Part shown: positions 26,660-35,569 of the stretch, piece after piece | Layout: every line of letters starts with the position of its first letter | Position numbering within the stretch: position 1 is the stretch's first letter | Source: Acrocarpospora corrugata | GTDB lineage: Bacteria > Actinomycetota > Actinomycetes > Streptosporangiales > Streptosporangiaceae | Assembly: GCF_009687845.1 (NCBI RefSeq) | Contig: NZ_BLAD01000038.1 | Location: 136,296-200,295 of the forward strand | DNA length: 64,000 nt | Direction of reading: 5' to 3' | The notes under the pieces: generated by a model | Seen by the model: only the letters and a program-made list of their open reading frames with translations | Told to the model about the DNA's origin: nothing | Database searches by the model: none | Program-made: the position numbers and the translations under genes

Positions 26660-27069
26660 TGTCAGCCCGGGGGAAGGCCCGCAGACGCGCCCTGGACATC
26701 CTCTTCGAGGCCGAGGCCAGGGACCGGAGCCCGCTCGACGTGATGGCCGAGCGGATCGAGCGGGCCGACCCACCCGTGAACGAGTACACGGTCACCCTCG
26801 TCGAGGGGGTGACCCGGCATCTCGGCCGGATCGACGAGCTCATCTCGACCTACGCCGAGGGCTGGAGCATGGAGCGTATGCCCGCCGTGGACCGCAACGT
26901 GCTGCGCGGCGGCACCTACGAGATGCTCTGGTCGACCGAGGTGCCCGAGGGCGTGGTGATCAGCGAGTGGGTGCATCTGGCCGGCGAGCTGTCCACCGAC
27001 GAGTCGCCCCAGTTCGTGAACGGCATCCTGGCCAGGTTCAAGCAGCTCAAGCCATCCCTGGTGCTCTAG
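26659..27069 (+). CDS. nusB: Transcription antitermination factor NusB
   Basis: A 136-residue, all-helical RNA-binding factor that joins NusE (S10) at boxA sites, mainly in rRNA transcription. It starts SARGKARRRALDILFEAEAR and ends ESPQFVNGILARF, both conserved. ATG 26659 is used, though TTG 26656 is in frame one codon upstream. It completes the pepQ-efp-nusB unit. Confidence 0.95.
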   Translation: MSARGKARRRALDILFEAEARDRSPLDVMAERIERADPPVNEYTVTLVEGVTRHLGRIDELISTYAEGWSMERMPAVDRNVLRGGTYEMLWSTEVPEGVVISEWVHLAGELSTDESPQFVNGILARFKQLKPSLVL

Positions 27070-27121
27070 CGGCGTAGGCTTACGCCTGTTCAGCGGCTCT
27101 CACCCGGGAGGAAACATCAAG

Positions 27122-27829
27122 GTGCGGCAGACAGTGGTGTGGGACGCGTTGCGCGCGGTGCTGGCCGAGCGGGCGGGCGCCACCGGGCGGGAGACCCTGG
27201 ACATCGTGGACGCCGGGGGCGGCACCGGCGGGTTCGCGGTGCCGCTGGCCCGGCTCGGGCACGCGGTCACCGTGGTCGACCCCACGCCGGACTCGCTGGC
27301 CGCCCTGGAGCGCCGGGCCGCTGAGGCGGGCGTGGCGGTCAAGGGGATCCAGGGGGATGCGGGAGATCTCGGGGAGCTGCTTCAGCCCGGCAGCGTGGAT
27401 CTGGTGCTTTGCCACAGTGTGCTGGAGTATGTCGAGGATCCTTCCGTGGCGCTCGCCGCGATCGGCGGGCTGCTGCGGGCCGGCGGGGTGCTGAGCGTGC
27501 TGGCGGCCAACCCGGTGGCGACCGCCATCCACCGGGCGGTGGCCGGGAACTTCGCCGAGGCCCGCCAGGTGCTGGCCGACCCGTCCGGGCGCTGGGGCGA
27601 GAAGGACCCCACCCCGCACCGGTTCACCGCCGACGCGCTGGCCGCGCTGCTGGCCAAGGCCGGGTTCACGGTGGGCGAGACGCACGGCGTGCGGATCTTC
27701 GCCGACCTGGTGCCGAGCCGGTTCGCCGAGGCGGACCCGGACGGCCTGGTGGCCCTGGAACAGGCCGCCGCCACCCATCCCGTGCTCCGCGACATCGCCA
27801 CCCAGCTGCACGTCCTCGCCTATCAATAG
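27122..27829 (+). CDS. SAM-dependent methyltransferase
   Basis: A 235-residue class I methyltransferase with motif I IVDAGGGTGGFAVPLA, motif II VTVVDPTPDSL (acidic residue for SAM ribose) and motif IV LVLCHSVLEYVEDP. The C-terminal third (RFTADALAALLAKAGF) is typical of UbiE/SmtA-like enzymes. The substrate is unknown. GGGAGG precedes GTG 27122. Its stop lies within the LexA-like box of dinB. Confidence 0.86.
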   Translation: MRQTVVWDALRAVLAERAGATGRETLDIVDAGGGTGGFAVPLARLGHAVTVVDPTPDSLAALERRAAEAGVAVKGIQGDAGDLGELLQPGSVDLVLCHSVLEYVEDPSVALAAIGGLLRAGGVLSVLAANPVATAIHRAVAGNFAEARQVLADPSGRWGEKDPTPHRFTADALAALLAKAGFTVGETHGVRIFADLVPSRFAEADPDGLVALEQAAATHPVLRDIATQLHVLAYQ

Positions 27830-27842
27830 AACAGGTGTTCGG
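27827..27842. promoter_or_regulatory. LexA (SOS)-box-like site upstream of dinB
   Basis: TAGAACAGGTGTTCGG has the palindromic core GAAC-N4-GTTC of the actinobacterial SOS box, TCGAAC-N4-GTTCGA, differing at two outer positions. It sits 13 bp upstream of the dinB GTG start, where bound LexA would block expression. No other such site was noticed in the window. Confidence 0.6.
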
Positions 27843-27855
27843 ATAGGCTGAGGTT

Positions 27856-29088
27856 GTGTCCAGGAAACAGGTGCGGCCAGGTGGTGGCGGGGGCCTCGCG
27901 GACGACGCGGGCTGCCCGATCCTGCACGTGGACATGGACGCGTTCTTCGCCAGTGTGGAGCTGATCGACCGGCCCGAGCTGCACGGCCTCCCGGTCATCA
28001 TCGGCGCGGCCGGCGCGCGCGGCGTGGTGCTCAGCGCCACCTACGAGGCCCGCAGGTTCGGCGTGCACTCGGCGATGCCGATGACCCGGGCCAGGCGGCT
28101 CTGCCCGCAGGCCGTGGTGATTCCCCCCAGCCACGGCAAGTACGGCGAGATCTCCAAAGGCGTCATGGAGATTTTCCACACGATCACCCCCGAGGTGGAG
28201 CCCCTCTCGGTGGACGAGGCCTTCCTGGACGTGAGCGGGGCCCGGCGCCGGCTCGGCCCGCCGGCCGGGATCGCGGCCATGATCCGCGAGCAGGTGGCCG
28301 AACGATTCGGCATCACCTGCTCGGTCGGGGTGGCGAGCACCAAATTCGTGGCAAAACTCGCCTCCCGCGAGTGCAAACCGGACGGCTTGCTGGTGGTCGC
28401 CGCCGACCGGGTGGCCGAATTCCTGCACCCGCTGCCCGTGGCGGCCCTGTGGGGCGTGGGGGAGCGCACCGAGCAGGCCCTGACCCGGCTGGGCATCAGG
28501 ACCGTCGGGGATCTCGCCCAGGTGCCCGTCACCACCCTGCGCCGCGAGTTCGGCGTGGCCGGAGCCCACCTGCACGCGCTGTCCTGGGGCCGCGACGAGC
28601 GCCGGGTGGTGCCGCACACGCCGGACAAGAGCATCGGCAACGAGGAGACCTTCGCCCAGGACGTGGACGATCCGGTGGTGATCGAGCGGGAGCTGCTGCG
28701 GCTGTCGGAACGGGTGGCCGCCCGGTTGAGAGCCGCCGGGCTGGTCGGGCGTACAATCAGTGTGAAACTACGCCGATCTGATTTCTCCACGATCACCCGG
28801 GCTCGCACCTTGCGTGAGGCCACCGACGTGGCCAAGGAGATCCACGCCACCGCGTGCGAGCTCTACCGGGCCGCGGGCCTGCAGCGGATTCGGCTGCGCC
28901 TGGTGGGTGTCCGGATGGAGAATCTCGGACCGGCGGGCACCGCGACCAGGCAACTCGGTCTCGGTGATCGGGAGACGGGCTGGCGGGAGGCGGAACAGGC
29001 GATGGACAAGGCGATCCAGCGTTTCGGTCCGGATGCCGTGCGCCCGGCATCGCTTGTTCGCCCACCGTTTGGTCCAATGGATCTATGA
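27856..29088 (+). CDS. dinB: DNA polymerase IV (Y-family)
   Basis: A translesion polymerase of 410 residues with the Y-family palm motifs LHVDMDAFFASVE (metal Asp26) and LSVDEAFLDVSG (Asp120-Glu121). The helix-hairpin-helix thumb follows (GVGERTEQALTRLGIRTVG), then the little-finger domain (ISVKLRRSDFSTITRARTL). The C-terminus lacks an obvious QLxLF beta-clamp peptide; RQLGLGDRETG is the nearest match. A LexA-like box in front suggests damage induction. Confidence 0.92.
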   Translation: MSRKQVRPGGGGGLADDAGCPILHVDMDAFFASVELIDRPELHGLPVIIGAAGARGVVLSATYEARRFGVHSAMPMTRARRLCPQAVVIPPSHGKYGEISKGVMEIFHTITPEVEPLSVDEAFLDVSGARRRLGPPAGIAAMIREQVAERFGITCSVGVASTKFVAKLASRECKPDGLLVVAADRVAEFLHPLPVAALWGVGERTEQALTRLGIRTVGDLAQVPVTTLRREFGVAGAHLHALSWGRDERRVVPHTPDKSIGNEETFAQDVDDPVVIERELLRLSERVAARLRAAGLVGRTISVKLRRSDFSTITRARTLREATDVAKEIHATACELYRAAGLQRIRLRLVGVRMENLGPAGTATRQLGLGDRETGWREAEQAMDKAIQRFGPDAVRPASLVRPPFGPMDL

Positions 29089-29247
29089 CGTCACCTCCGG
29101 TTTGGACCGCGCTTGTGGACGTTGTGACCGTTTTCTTTCGTCTACGTCTACAGACTCGTATTCTGGGGATAACCGACCGCAGGGTTCGGACACCCCGTGT
29201 CGTCCGTTGCCGTCTACCCCGTACAGGGGCTGTCCTTGGGAGGCGCC

Positions 29248-29640
29248 GTGCCGCTGTCTGAGCACGAGCAGCGCTTGCTCGACCAGATCGAGCAGGCGCT
29301 CTACGCCGAGGACCCGAAGTGGGCCAATACCGTCCGGATCAGTGATCCGCGCAGCCATTACAAGCGCCGCCTGGTGAAAGCCTCCATTGGCTTCACGCTC
29401 GGCGTCGTCCTGTTGATGGTCGGCGTCGTCTCGAACACTATCTGGCTCGGCGTCGCCGGCTTCGTGGTCATGCTCGCGACCTGTCTTTGGGGTCTGTCCA
29501 GCTGGAAACGTATGAACGGTTTCGGCGGAGAGACCACGTCATCGGCCGCTCCTCCCCAGGGCGGTCGCCGTAGTGGGCGCCGTCCTGGTTTCATGGAGCG
29601 CATGGAAGAGCGCTGGCGCCGTCGTAACGACGAACGCTGA
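29248..29640 (+). CDS. DUF3040 membrane protein
   Basis: 130 residues starting VPLSEHEQRLLDQIEQAL, the hallmark of actinobacterial DUF3040 proteins, then ISDPRSHYKRRLV, two transmembrane helices (IGFTLGVVLLMVGVV and LGVAGFVVMLATCLWG) and a very basic C-terminal tail. The function is unknown. GTG 29248 is preferred, as GGGAGG lies just upstream; an in-frame start at 29197 would add 17 residues. It is followed by a terminator. Confidence 0.85.
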   Translation: MPLSEHEQRLLDQIEQALYAEDPKWANTVRISDPRSHYKRRLVKASIGFTLGVVLLMVGVVSNTIWLGVAGFVVMLATCLWGLSSWKRMNGFGGETTSSAAPPQGGRRSGRRPGFMERMEERWRRRNDER

Positions 29641-29646
29641 AAAGGC

Positions 29647-29668
29647 CCGGGGGTTCGAAAACCCCCGG
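29647..29668. terminator. Bidirectional intrinsic terminator between DUF3040 and transglutaminase genes
   Basis: A perfect 9-bp GC-rich stem (CCGGGGGTT / AACCCCCGG) with a CGAA tetraloop. CCCTTTT follows on the plus strand and GCCTTTT on the minus strand, so it can end both converging transcripts. Confidence 0.88.
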
Positions 29669-29686
29669 ACCCTTTTGTGAACAGAA

Positions 29687-32218
29687 CTAGCGCCGGGTCC
29701 CGGCCAGCGGGCGATCCGCTGTGGGCTCGGTCTGCTCGATCTTCCTGACGCGGGCCTTCCGGCGGGGCCGCCAGCCGATTCCCTCCAGCCGGTCGAATCC
29801 GTCCAGCAGTCCTTCACCGACCGCCTTGAGCCGCAGCAGCGCCGACACCGGTGTCAGCAGCGCGCCGAGCCTGCGCTGCCAGGAGACGGTCGCGGCCAGC
29901 GCGCTCCGGGCCGTGCGCAGGTCGCTGACCAGCGGGCCCGCCCCCGCCGGGTCGCGGGCGTAGCGCAGCCGCTCCTCGGCCGAGGAGATCTTGGCGATGG
30001 CCGCCGCGGCCTCCCGGTCCAGTTCGTACCGCTCGGTCAGGCGGCGGCCCAGCGCCCGCGGGGTCTCGCTGGTCTGCCGGGCCATGCCCAGGTCGGTGAG
30101 GGTGTCACAGAGCTCGGCCCAGGCCGCCTCCACCGCCGGGGCGGTGAACTTGGCCGGATCCACCGCCGGCCGGTCGTCCGGATCGGCCGCGGAGCCGATC
30201 TCGTCGCGGACCCACTCACCGGATTCCGGTTCTTCTGGTGTGCTCACTTCGATGGACCCAAATCCCACCGCCCGGGTCAGGATCCGCCGCCGCCACAGCC
30301 ACAGCCACAGCCGCAGCAGGGCCGGGACGAGGGACAGCAGCAGCGCGATCCCCACCCCGATCAGGATCTTGACGATGAGCGGCAGACCCTGATCCGCCGC
30401 GAGCCCGGACGTGCCCGTGAACGGATCCTCCAGCTCGCGGATGTTCCTGGCGGCCTCGGAGTCGGGACCGCCCGCGTCGGTCGCGCCCGTGCTCGGATTG
30501 GCCGTGGCGCCCGCGGACGGGCTGGCCGTCGGGGTCACCGGCAGCGTGTACTGCGGCACCCGGGCGGTCGCCTGGCCGCCGCCGCCCGCCGGGGTCGGCT
30601 CGAACCTGAGCCAGCCCGCGCCCTCGAAGTAGAGCTCGGGCCAGGCGTGCGCGTCGTGGGTGCGCACCACCCAGCGGTCCTCGATCTTCGAACCGCCGGT
30701 GTAGCCGATCGAGACCCGGGACGGGATGCCCAGCATCCGCGCCATCACGGCCATCGCGCTGGCGAACTGCTCGCAGTAGCCGGCCCGGCTGTTCAGCAGG
30801 AAGTCGGCCAGCGCCTCGTTGCCGGAACCCCGGGCGCGCAGGCTGTAGGCGAACTTCCCGGTCTTGGTGAACCACTCCTGCAGCTGCACCGCCTGCTGGT
30901 ACGCCGACGACGCACCCTCGGTCACCTGGTACGCCAGGTCCTGGATCCGGGGGTCGAGCCCGCGCGGCAGCGCCAGGAACCGGGACTGCACCTCCACCGG
31001 CGGCGCCGGCGCATTGTCCAGCGCGTCGTAGTTCGGCCGCAGATCCAGGCCGGTCACCTTGTACTCAAGACCGGCCGCCTCGTCCTTGGTCGAGAAGACC
31101 ATCAGCGTGGTCTGGTCCGCCCGCCAGTCGCCGTCCACCTCCACCTGGGTGGCCGGGTACGGCAGCGGCAGGAACCGCAGCTCCTCGATCTCGTCGCTGA
31201 TCTGGACGGTGGTCTCGGTCCGGCCGCTCGGGGTCACCGGGGACAGGCCGGGCACCGGGGGCATCGGCCCCTCGTCCACCTTGTCCTCCGGGCGGCCCTT
31301 CAGCGAGCTCGGCTTGAACTGCCGCCCGTCGAAGACGTCCAGCGAGTAGATCCGCAGGTACCTGGGCTGGTCGTCGGCCGAGGTGTAGCTCATCACGGTG
31401 GCGTTCACCGGCTGGGTGAGCTGCCCGCTGAGCTTGGCCACCGCGTCCGGGATGCCGACGTTGTTGCCGCCGGACCCCAGGCCGTTGCCGACGCCGAAGC
31501 CGAACAGCGGGTCCGGGGTCAGGGTGGGGATGAGCGCGGGGATCGCGATCGACAGCGCGATCGCGGTCACCCCGACCCGCTTGCCGGACAGCGCCAGCTT
31601 GCCCGCGTCCGCGGTGGTCGTGGTCTTGGACCGGCGGACCAGCACGGCCCGGCCCCAGTGGCTGACCCGCTCCCGGCCGTCGGCGACCAGCAGCCCGACG
31701 TAGCCGAACGCGCCGAGCACGAAGGCCGGCCAGCCGATCGGCTCGTTCAGCACGGCGGCCGGCACGGTGAACAGGGCCAGCATCGGCAGCCCGGCCAGGG
31801 CCGCCCGGCGCACCCGCACCGCGAACAGGTCCACCAGGATCGCGATCATGCCGATCCCGCCCGCGGTGAGCAGGGTGATGCCGGGGCTGGTGGGCACCGG
31901 GGCGGCGTACTGCTGGATGTCGTCGAACCCCTCGGCCAGGACGGTGGCCAGGGTGAGCACCGAGTCCTTGGTGGGGATGACGGCCCACCAGGCGTCGTCC
32001 CTGGCGTACACGAAGGTCAGGTACAGCCAGATGCCGACGATCATGCCGACCGGGGCCAGCCAGTCCGGCAGCGTGAACCGGGTGACCGCACTGGCCACGA
32101 AGGTGGTGACCAGGAGCACGCTCAGGCCGGCCCAGAACCAGGCGCCGTCGGCGAACAGCGGGTAGAGGGTGAGCGAGACGGCGCCGGTGGCCAGCCCCGC
32201 CGAGATCGGCAGTCTCAT
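29687..32218 (-). CDS. TgpA-like transglutaminase-domain membrane protein (DUF3488)
   Basis: 843 residues: about six N-terminal transmembrane helices, a long extracytoplasmic part, one more helix near residue 620 (LIVKILIGVGIALLLSLVPA) and a cytoplasmic DUF4129-like tail. The transglutaminase core has SRAGYCEQFASAMAVMARML (catalytic Cys) and VVRTHDAHAWPELYF (His and Asp equivalents). It begins one base after the DUF58 stop. MoxR-DUF58-TgpA triads are widespread in actinobacteria and proteobacteria; their biochemical role is mostly unproven. Confidence 0.9.
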   Translation of the reverse strand: MRLPISAGLATGAVSLTLYPLFADGAWFWAGLSVLLVTTFVASAVTRFTLPDWLAPVGMIVGIWLYLTFVYARDDAWWAVIPTKDSVLTLATVLAEGFDDIQQYAAPVPTSPGITLLTAGGIGMIAILVDLFAVRVRRAALAGLPMLALFTVPAAVLNEPIGWPAFVLGAFGYVGLLVADGRERVSHWGRAVLVRRSKTTTTADAGKLALSGKRVGVTAIALSIAIPALIPTLTPDPLFGFGVGNGLGSGGNNVGIPDAVAKLSGQLTQPVNATVMSYTSADDQPRYLRIYSLDVFDGRQFKPSSLKGRPEDKVDEGPMPPVPGLSPVTPSGRTETTVQISDEIEELRFLPLPYPATQVEVDGDWRADQTTLMVFSTKDEAAGLEYKVTGLDLRPNYDALDNAPAPPVEVQSRFLALPRGLDPRIQDLAYQVTEGASSAYQQAVQLQEWFTKTGKFAYSLRARGSGNEALADFLLNSRAGYCEQFASAMAVMARMLGIPSRVSIGYTGGSKIEDRWVVRTHDAHAWPELYFEGAGWLRFEPTPAGGGGQATARVPQYTLPVTPTASPSAGATANPSTGATDAGGPDSEAARNIRELEDPFTGTSGLAADQGLPLIVKILIGVGIALLLSLVPALLRLWLWLWRRRILTRAVGFGSIEVSTPEEPESGEWVRDEIGSAADPDDRPAVDPAKFTAPAVEAAWAELCDTLTDLGMARQTSETPRALGRRLTERYELDREAAAAIAKISSAEERLRYARDPAGAGPLVSDLRTARSALAATVSWQRRLGALLTPVSALLRLKAVGEGLLDGFDRLEGIGWRPRRKARVRKIEQTEPTADRPLAGTRR

Positions 32219-33451
32219 CTAGGCCGCGCTCCTCTTGTATGCCGCGTCCGGCCAGACCGCCGCCAGGGACGTCCCGGCGGGCAGCCGCAGTACGCGCCAG
32301 CCCATTCCGGTGAGTACGGCCTGGGCCTTCTCGAACCGTTCGTCGGCCTCGCCGGTCTGCTCCCAGGTCGAGGTCTCCAGCATGACGGCGACGCCGGTCA
32401 TGTGGCCGTGCCTGACCCGGGCCAGCGCCTGCGCCTCCTCGGCGTCGATCGCGCCCAGCACGGCGACGATCAGGCTGTCGCCGCCGCCCTGGCGGAGCGC
32501 CGAGACGCCCAGGTCCAGGCCGCGGGCCTGGCTCTGCCGTACCACCGCGAGCGTGTCGAGTAACGACCAGGAGACGCCGGTCTCAGTGAGATGCTGCGCT
32601 CCCTGGTCGGTGACCAGGCGCAGGCCGAGGCCCTCCTGGGCGAGGTGCACGCCGATCGACGCGGCGGCCGACACCGCCACCTCGAACGAGGAGCGCGGGC
32701 CGTCGCCGCGGTGCGCGGGGCGGCGGGTGTCCAGCAGCAGCGCGCCTCGGCTCTGCCACTGCTGCTCCTCGCGGCGCACCATCAGCTCGCCGTACCTGGC
32801 GGTGGAGCGCCAGTGCACCCGGCGCAGGTCGTCGCCCTGCCGGTACTCGCGCGGCGCGACGTCGTCGTCCCCGGCCGCCGCCACCGACCGGGTACGGCTG
32901 TCGCCCCCGCCGGTCCACTCCCCGGACAGCCGCACCTGCGGCAGCGCGATCACCTGCGGGGTGACCACCAGCGTGTCCGTCACGGTGAACGTCCTGGCCA
33001 GCTCGACCAGGCCGAACGGGTCGGTGATCCGGATCGCCAGCGGGCCGATCGAGAACCGGCCGCGCAGGTCGGAGCGGACCTTGTAGTCGATCTCCCTGAT
33101 GCCCTTGGCCTCCACCCGGTCCAGCACGAAGCGGGGGCGGGTGCCCAGCGCGTACTGCAGGGTGTCCTCGATCAGGAGCAGGCCGGTCGGCAGCCGGGTG
33201 ACGTTCTCCAGCCGGAGCGTCACGGTGCTGTCGTTGCCGGCCTCCACCCTGGCCGGGTCCAGGCGGCGGGCGCAGCTCAGCCGGTACCGGGTCCTGGCCA
33301 CCACCATCGCGGCCAGCAGCGGCAGCGCGGCGATCAGGATGGCGACCCGGAGCAGGTCGTGCTCGCCCAGGAAGAAGGCGCACAGCAGAGCGGCGAAACC
33401 CGAGGCCAGAAAGGACCGGCCCCGGGAGGTGAGCGCCTTGAGCCCGGTCAT
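32219..33451 (-). CDS. DUF58 membrane protein (VWA-like)
   Basis: A 410-residue protein with two N-terminal hydrophobic helices (FLASGFAALLCAFFLG and VAILIAALPLLAAMVVA), a beta-rich segment, and the DUF58 signature REYRQGDDLRRVHWRSTARYGELMVR, here split around Trp and Arg. The C-terminal part is VWA-like. It acts with the MoxR ATPase. ATG 33451 overlaps the MoxR stop as ATGA. Confidence 0.9.
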   Translation of the reverse strand: MTGLKALTSRGRSFLASGFAALLCAFFLGEHDLLRVAILIAALPLLAAMVVARTRYRLSCARRLDPARVEAGNDSTVTLRLENVTRLPTGLLLIEDTLQYALGTRPRFVLDRVEAKGIREIDYKVRSDLRGRFSIGPLAIRITDPFGLVELARTFTVTDTLVVTPQVIALPQVRLSGEWTGGGDSRTRSVAAAGDDDVAPREYRQGDDLRRVHWRSTARYGELMVRREEQQWQSRGALLLDTRRPAHRGDGPRSSFEVAVSAAASIGVHLAQEGLGLRLVTDQGAQHLTETGVSWSLLDTLAVVRQSQARGLDLGVSALRQGGGDSLIVAVLGAIDAEEAQALARVRHGHMTGVAVMLETSTWEQTGEADERFEKAQAVLTGMGWRVLRLPAGTSLAAVWPDAAYKRSAA

Positions 33452-34434
33452 TTGGTGTCCGGCACCGGGACGCGCCGGACCAGCTCGGTCATCACCTGCT
33501 CGGGGTGGCGGCGCTGGCCCTGGGCTTCCAGGCTGGGCAGCAGCCGGTGCGCGAGCACCGGGACGGCGAGGTCCTGCAGGTCGTCCGGGATGACGTAGTC
33601 GCGGCCCGACAGGGCGGCGTGCGCGCGGGCGGCGCGGACCAGATGCAGGGTGGCCCGGGGGGAGGCGCCCAGGCGCAGGTCGGGCGAATGCCGGGTGGCG
33701 TCGACCAGGCCGATGGCGTACTTCTTGACCGACTGGGAGACGTACACCGCGCGGACGCCGCGGATCAGGGCCTGCACCTCGGCGGTGGTGGCCACCGGCT
33801 CGAGCTTGGCGAGCGGCTGCGAGGCGCCGTGCACGTCGAGCATCTCCAGCTCGGCGGCCGGGTCGGGGTAGCCCATCGCGATCTTCACGGTGAACCGGTC
33901 GCGCTGGGCCTCGGGCAGGGGGTAGGTCCCCTCCATCTCGATCGGGTTCTGGGTGGCGATCACCATGAACGGCGACTCCAGCGTGTACGTCACGCCGTCG
34001 ACGGTCACCTGGTGCTCCTCCATGCACTCCAGCAGCGCCGACTGGGTCTTCGGCGAGGCCCGGTTGATCTCGTCGCCGACCACGATGTTGGCGAACACCG
34101 GTCCCGGCTTGAACTCGAAATCCCGGGTCTGCTGGTTGTACGCGCTGACCCCGGTGATGTCGCTGGGCAACAGGTCGGGGGTGAACTGCACACGCCGGAC
34201 GGGACAGTCGATGGATCGTGCCAGCGCCTTCGCCAACATGGTCTTGCCGACTCCGGGCACGTCCTCGATCAGGAGGTGGCCCTCCGCGAGCAACACCGTC
34301 AAGGTGAGCCGGACAACGTCGCCCTTGCCCTCGATCACCGATTCGATCGCGGCGCGGATCCGGTGCGCGACCTCGACCAGATCCTCAAGCCGTTCCGCGT
34401 CGACATCGGTGTCGGCGCCTTGTCTTACTGCCAC
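33448..34434 (-). CDS. MoxR-family AAA+ ATPase
   Basis: A 328-residue AAA+ ATPase, first gene of the MoxR-DUF58-TgpA operon. Motifs: Walker A EDVPGVGKTM, Walker B VVGDEINRASPKTQSALLE, sensor 1 VIATQNPIEMEGTYPLPEAQ with the DRF arginine finger, and sensor 2 ASPRATLHLVRAA. GTG 34434 starts it. It is transcribed away from the mraZ cluster across a 426-bp gap. This MoxR subfamily differs clearly from the CoxD-like ATPase at 17404. Confidence 0.93.
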   Translation of the reverse strand: MAVRQGADTDVDAERLEDLVEVAHRIRAAIESVIEGKGDVVRLTLTVLLAEGHLLIEDVPGVGKTMLAKALARSIDCPVRRVQFTPDLLPSDITGVSAYNQQTRDFEFKPGPVFANIVVGDEINRASPKTQSALLECMEEHQVTVDGVTYTLESPFMVIATQNPIEMEGTYPLPEAQRDRFTVKIAMGYPDPAAELEMLDVHGASQPLAKLEPVATTAEVQALIRGVRAVYVSQSVKKYAIGLVDATRHSPDLRLGASPRATLHLVRAARAHAALSGRDYVIPDDLQDLAVPVLAHRLLPSLEAQGQRRHPEQVMTELVRRVPVPDTK

Positions 34435-34768
34435 CTGGCCTCCAGAGGCGTGCCGTATTGCTGGGGGTTTGCCATTCCTTATCCATTGTGTGTACCGACA
34501 CTATGCCGCGTAGGGTTCCTGGGCGACTTTGTGCGAAACAACCGTGAACTGCCCACAGTGTCGTGAACTCGCTTCTCGATCGGGTGCTACGGATGTCCGA
34601 ATTCTGTGACATGAGGGCATCCGTTGCTGGTAGTGGCCTCGCGTGTCAAGTAGCCCCCGCGACACGCCCAAACGCGGGGCAGCGGGCCGCGCCGCGCCTC
34701 ACCCCGCTCCACCCCCACTGACCTGCGGAAACGCGCAGTTAGCGCGCCCTCCATACCGTTTGAATCAG

Positions 34769-34796
34769 TTGACGGTGGGGAGAAGTGGAGTATGGT
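34769..34796 (+). promoter_or_regulatory. Putative mraZ promoter
   Basis: TTGACG at 34769-34774 and TATGGT at 34791-34796 are separated by 16 bp, a fair match to the main vegetative promoter. They overlap the MraZ boxes, so bound MraZ would cover the -10 region. It probably drives the whole division cluster. Confidence 0.6.
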
Positions 34797-34820
34797 GGAG
34801 CCCAGTGGAGGGCCGTGGCT
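34775..34820 (+). promoter_or_regulatory. MraZ operator: five GTGG boxes with 10-bp period
   Basis: Direct repeats GTGGGG (34775), GTGGAG (34785), GTGGAG (34795), GTGGAG (34805) and GTGGCT (34815) recur every 10 bp, one helical turn. MraZ family proteins bind such evenly spaced repeats upstream of their own gene and repress the dcw operon. The array ends 41 bp before the mraZ start. Confidence 0.85.
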
Positions 34821-34860
34821 GCAGAGCTAGGTGTTCCGCAAGGTACGGGAGGTGGGGCCG

Positions 34861-35292
34861 GTGTTCCTCGGCACCCATCAGCCGCGCCTCGACGACAAAG
34901 GACGACTGTTCCTGCCGGCGAAGTATCGCGAGGAGCTGGCGGAGGGTCTTGTGATCACCAAAGGCCAGGAGCGCTGCCTCTACGTCTTCCCCGTAGAGGA
35001 GTTCCAGCGGCTCACTGACGCTTTGCGCACCGCGCCGGTGACAGCCAAGGCCGTCCGCGACTACAGCCGTGTCTTCTTCGCCAGCGCCTCCGACGAAACG
35101 CCCGACAAGCAGGGGCGGATCACCATCCCCCCGAGCCTCAGGCAGTACGCGGGACTGGAACGTGACTGCGTCGTCATCGGAGCCAACACCCGTCTGGAGA
35201 TCTGGGACGCCCGCGCCTGGGAGACCTACCTGGCCGAACAGGAGCCGGCGTTCGCCGATCTGTCGGAGGAGGTGTTGCCCGGAGTCCTCTGA
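34861..35292 (+). CDS. mraZ: Transcriptional regulator MraZ
   Basis: A 143-residue double AbrB/SpoVT-type DNA-binding protein that controls the dcw cluster. Repeat 1 is [19 protein letters not shown] and repeat 2 is [18 protein letters not shown]. The protein usually forms an octamer or dodecamer ring that contacts several boxes at once. GTG 34861 is preferred: GGGAGGTGG lies 5-10 bp upstream and [15 protein letters not shown] fits homologues. Confidence 0.95.
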   Translation: MFLGTHQPRLDDKGRLFLPAKYREELAEGLVITKGQERCLYVFPVEEFQRLTDALRTAPVTAKAVRDYSRVFFASASDETPDKQGRITIPPSLRQYAGLERDCVVIGANTRLEIWDARAWETYLAEQEPAFADLSEEVLPGVL

Positions 35293-35569
35293 CCGGCGAT
35301 CAGCCGTCCCTGGTGTGGCGATCGGGACAAAACCGATTGACCGGACCATCGGTCGTACTGATCTTATTGTGACCCGTCGGTGACGTTCGGCGAGGTCTCC
35401 ACCCGCACCCTGCCGGCAGCTGATGCACCTTCCCCGGTGTCAGGTGCCGTGACCAGTGGTCTGCGGATGGGGACCTGGCCGGACGGGTCGGGGTTTGGGG
35501 ACCCGCCCGCCGAGGGTGAAGCCGCGTATCCGCGAGCCTAGAAGCGGCAGTTCGTGTGGGGGTTGAACG

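Larger units (their letters stand above)
34435..34860. other. Divergent intergenic region between moxR and mraZ
   Basis: This 426-bp stretch has no gene I can support. Its right end (34769-34820) carries the mraZ promoter and MraZ boxes described separately. The left part should hold the moxR promoter, but I see no convincing -35/-10 pair there. Bases 34640-34740 are low-complexity GC-rich sequence without a hairpin strong enough to call. Confidence 0.6.

Noticed and set aside
35332-35353. ACCGAT/ATCGGT dyad after mraZ as a terminator or operator
   Set aside because: Arms are only 6 bp with a 10-bp spacer and no T-run; not strong enough to call.
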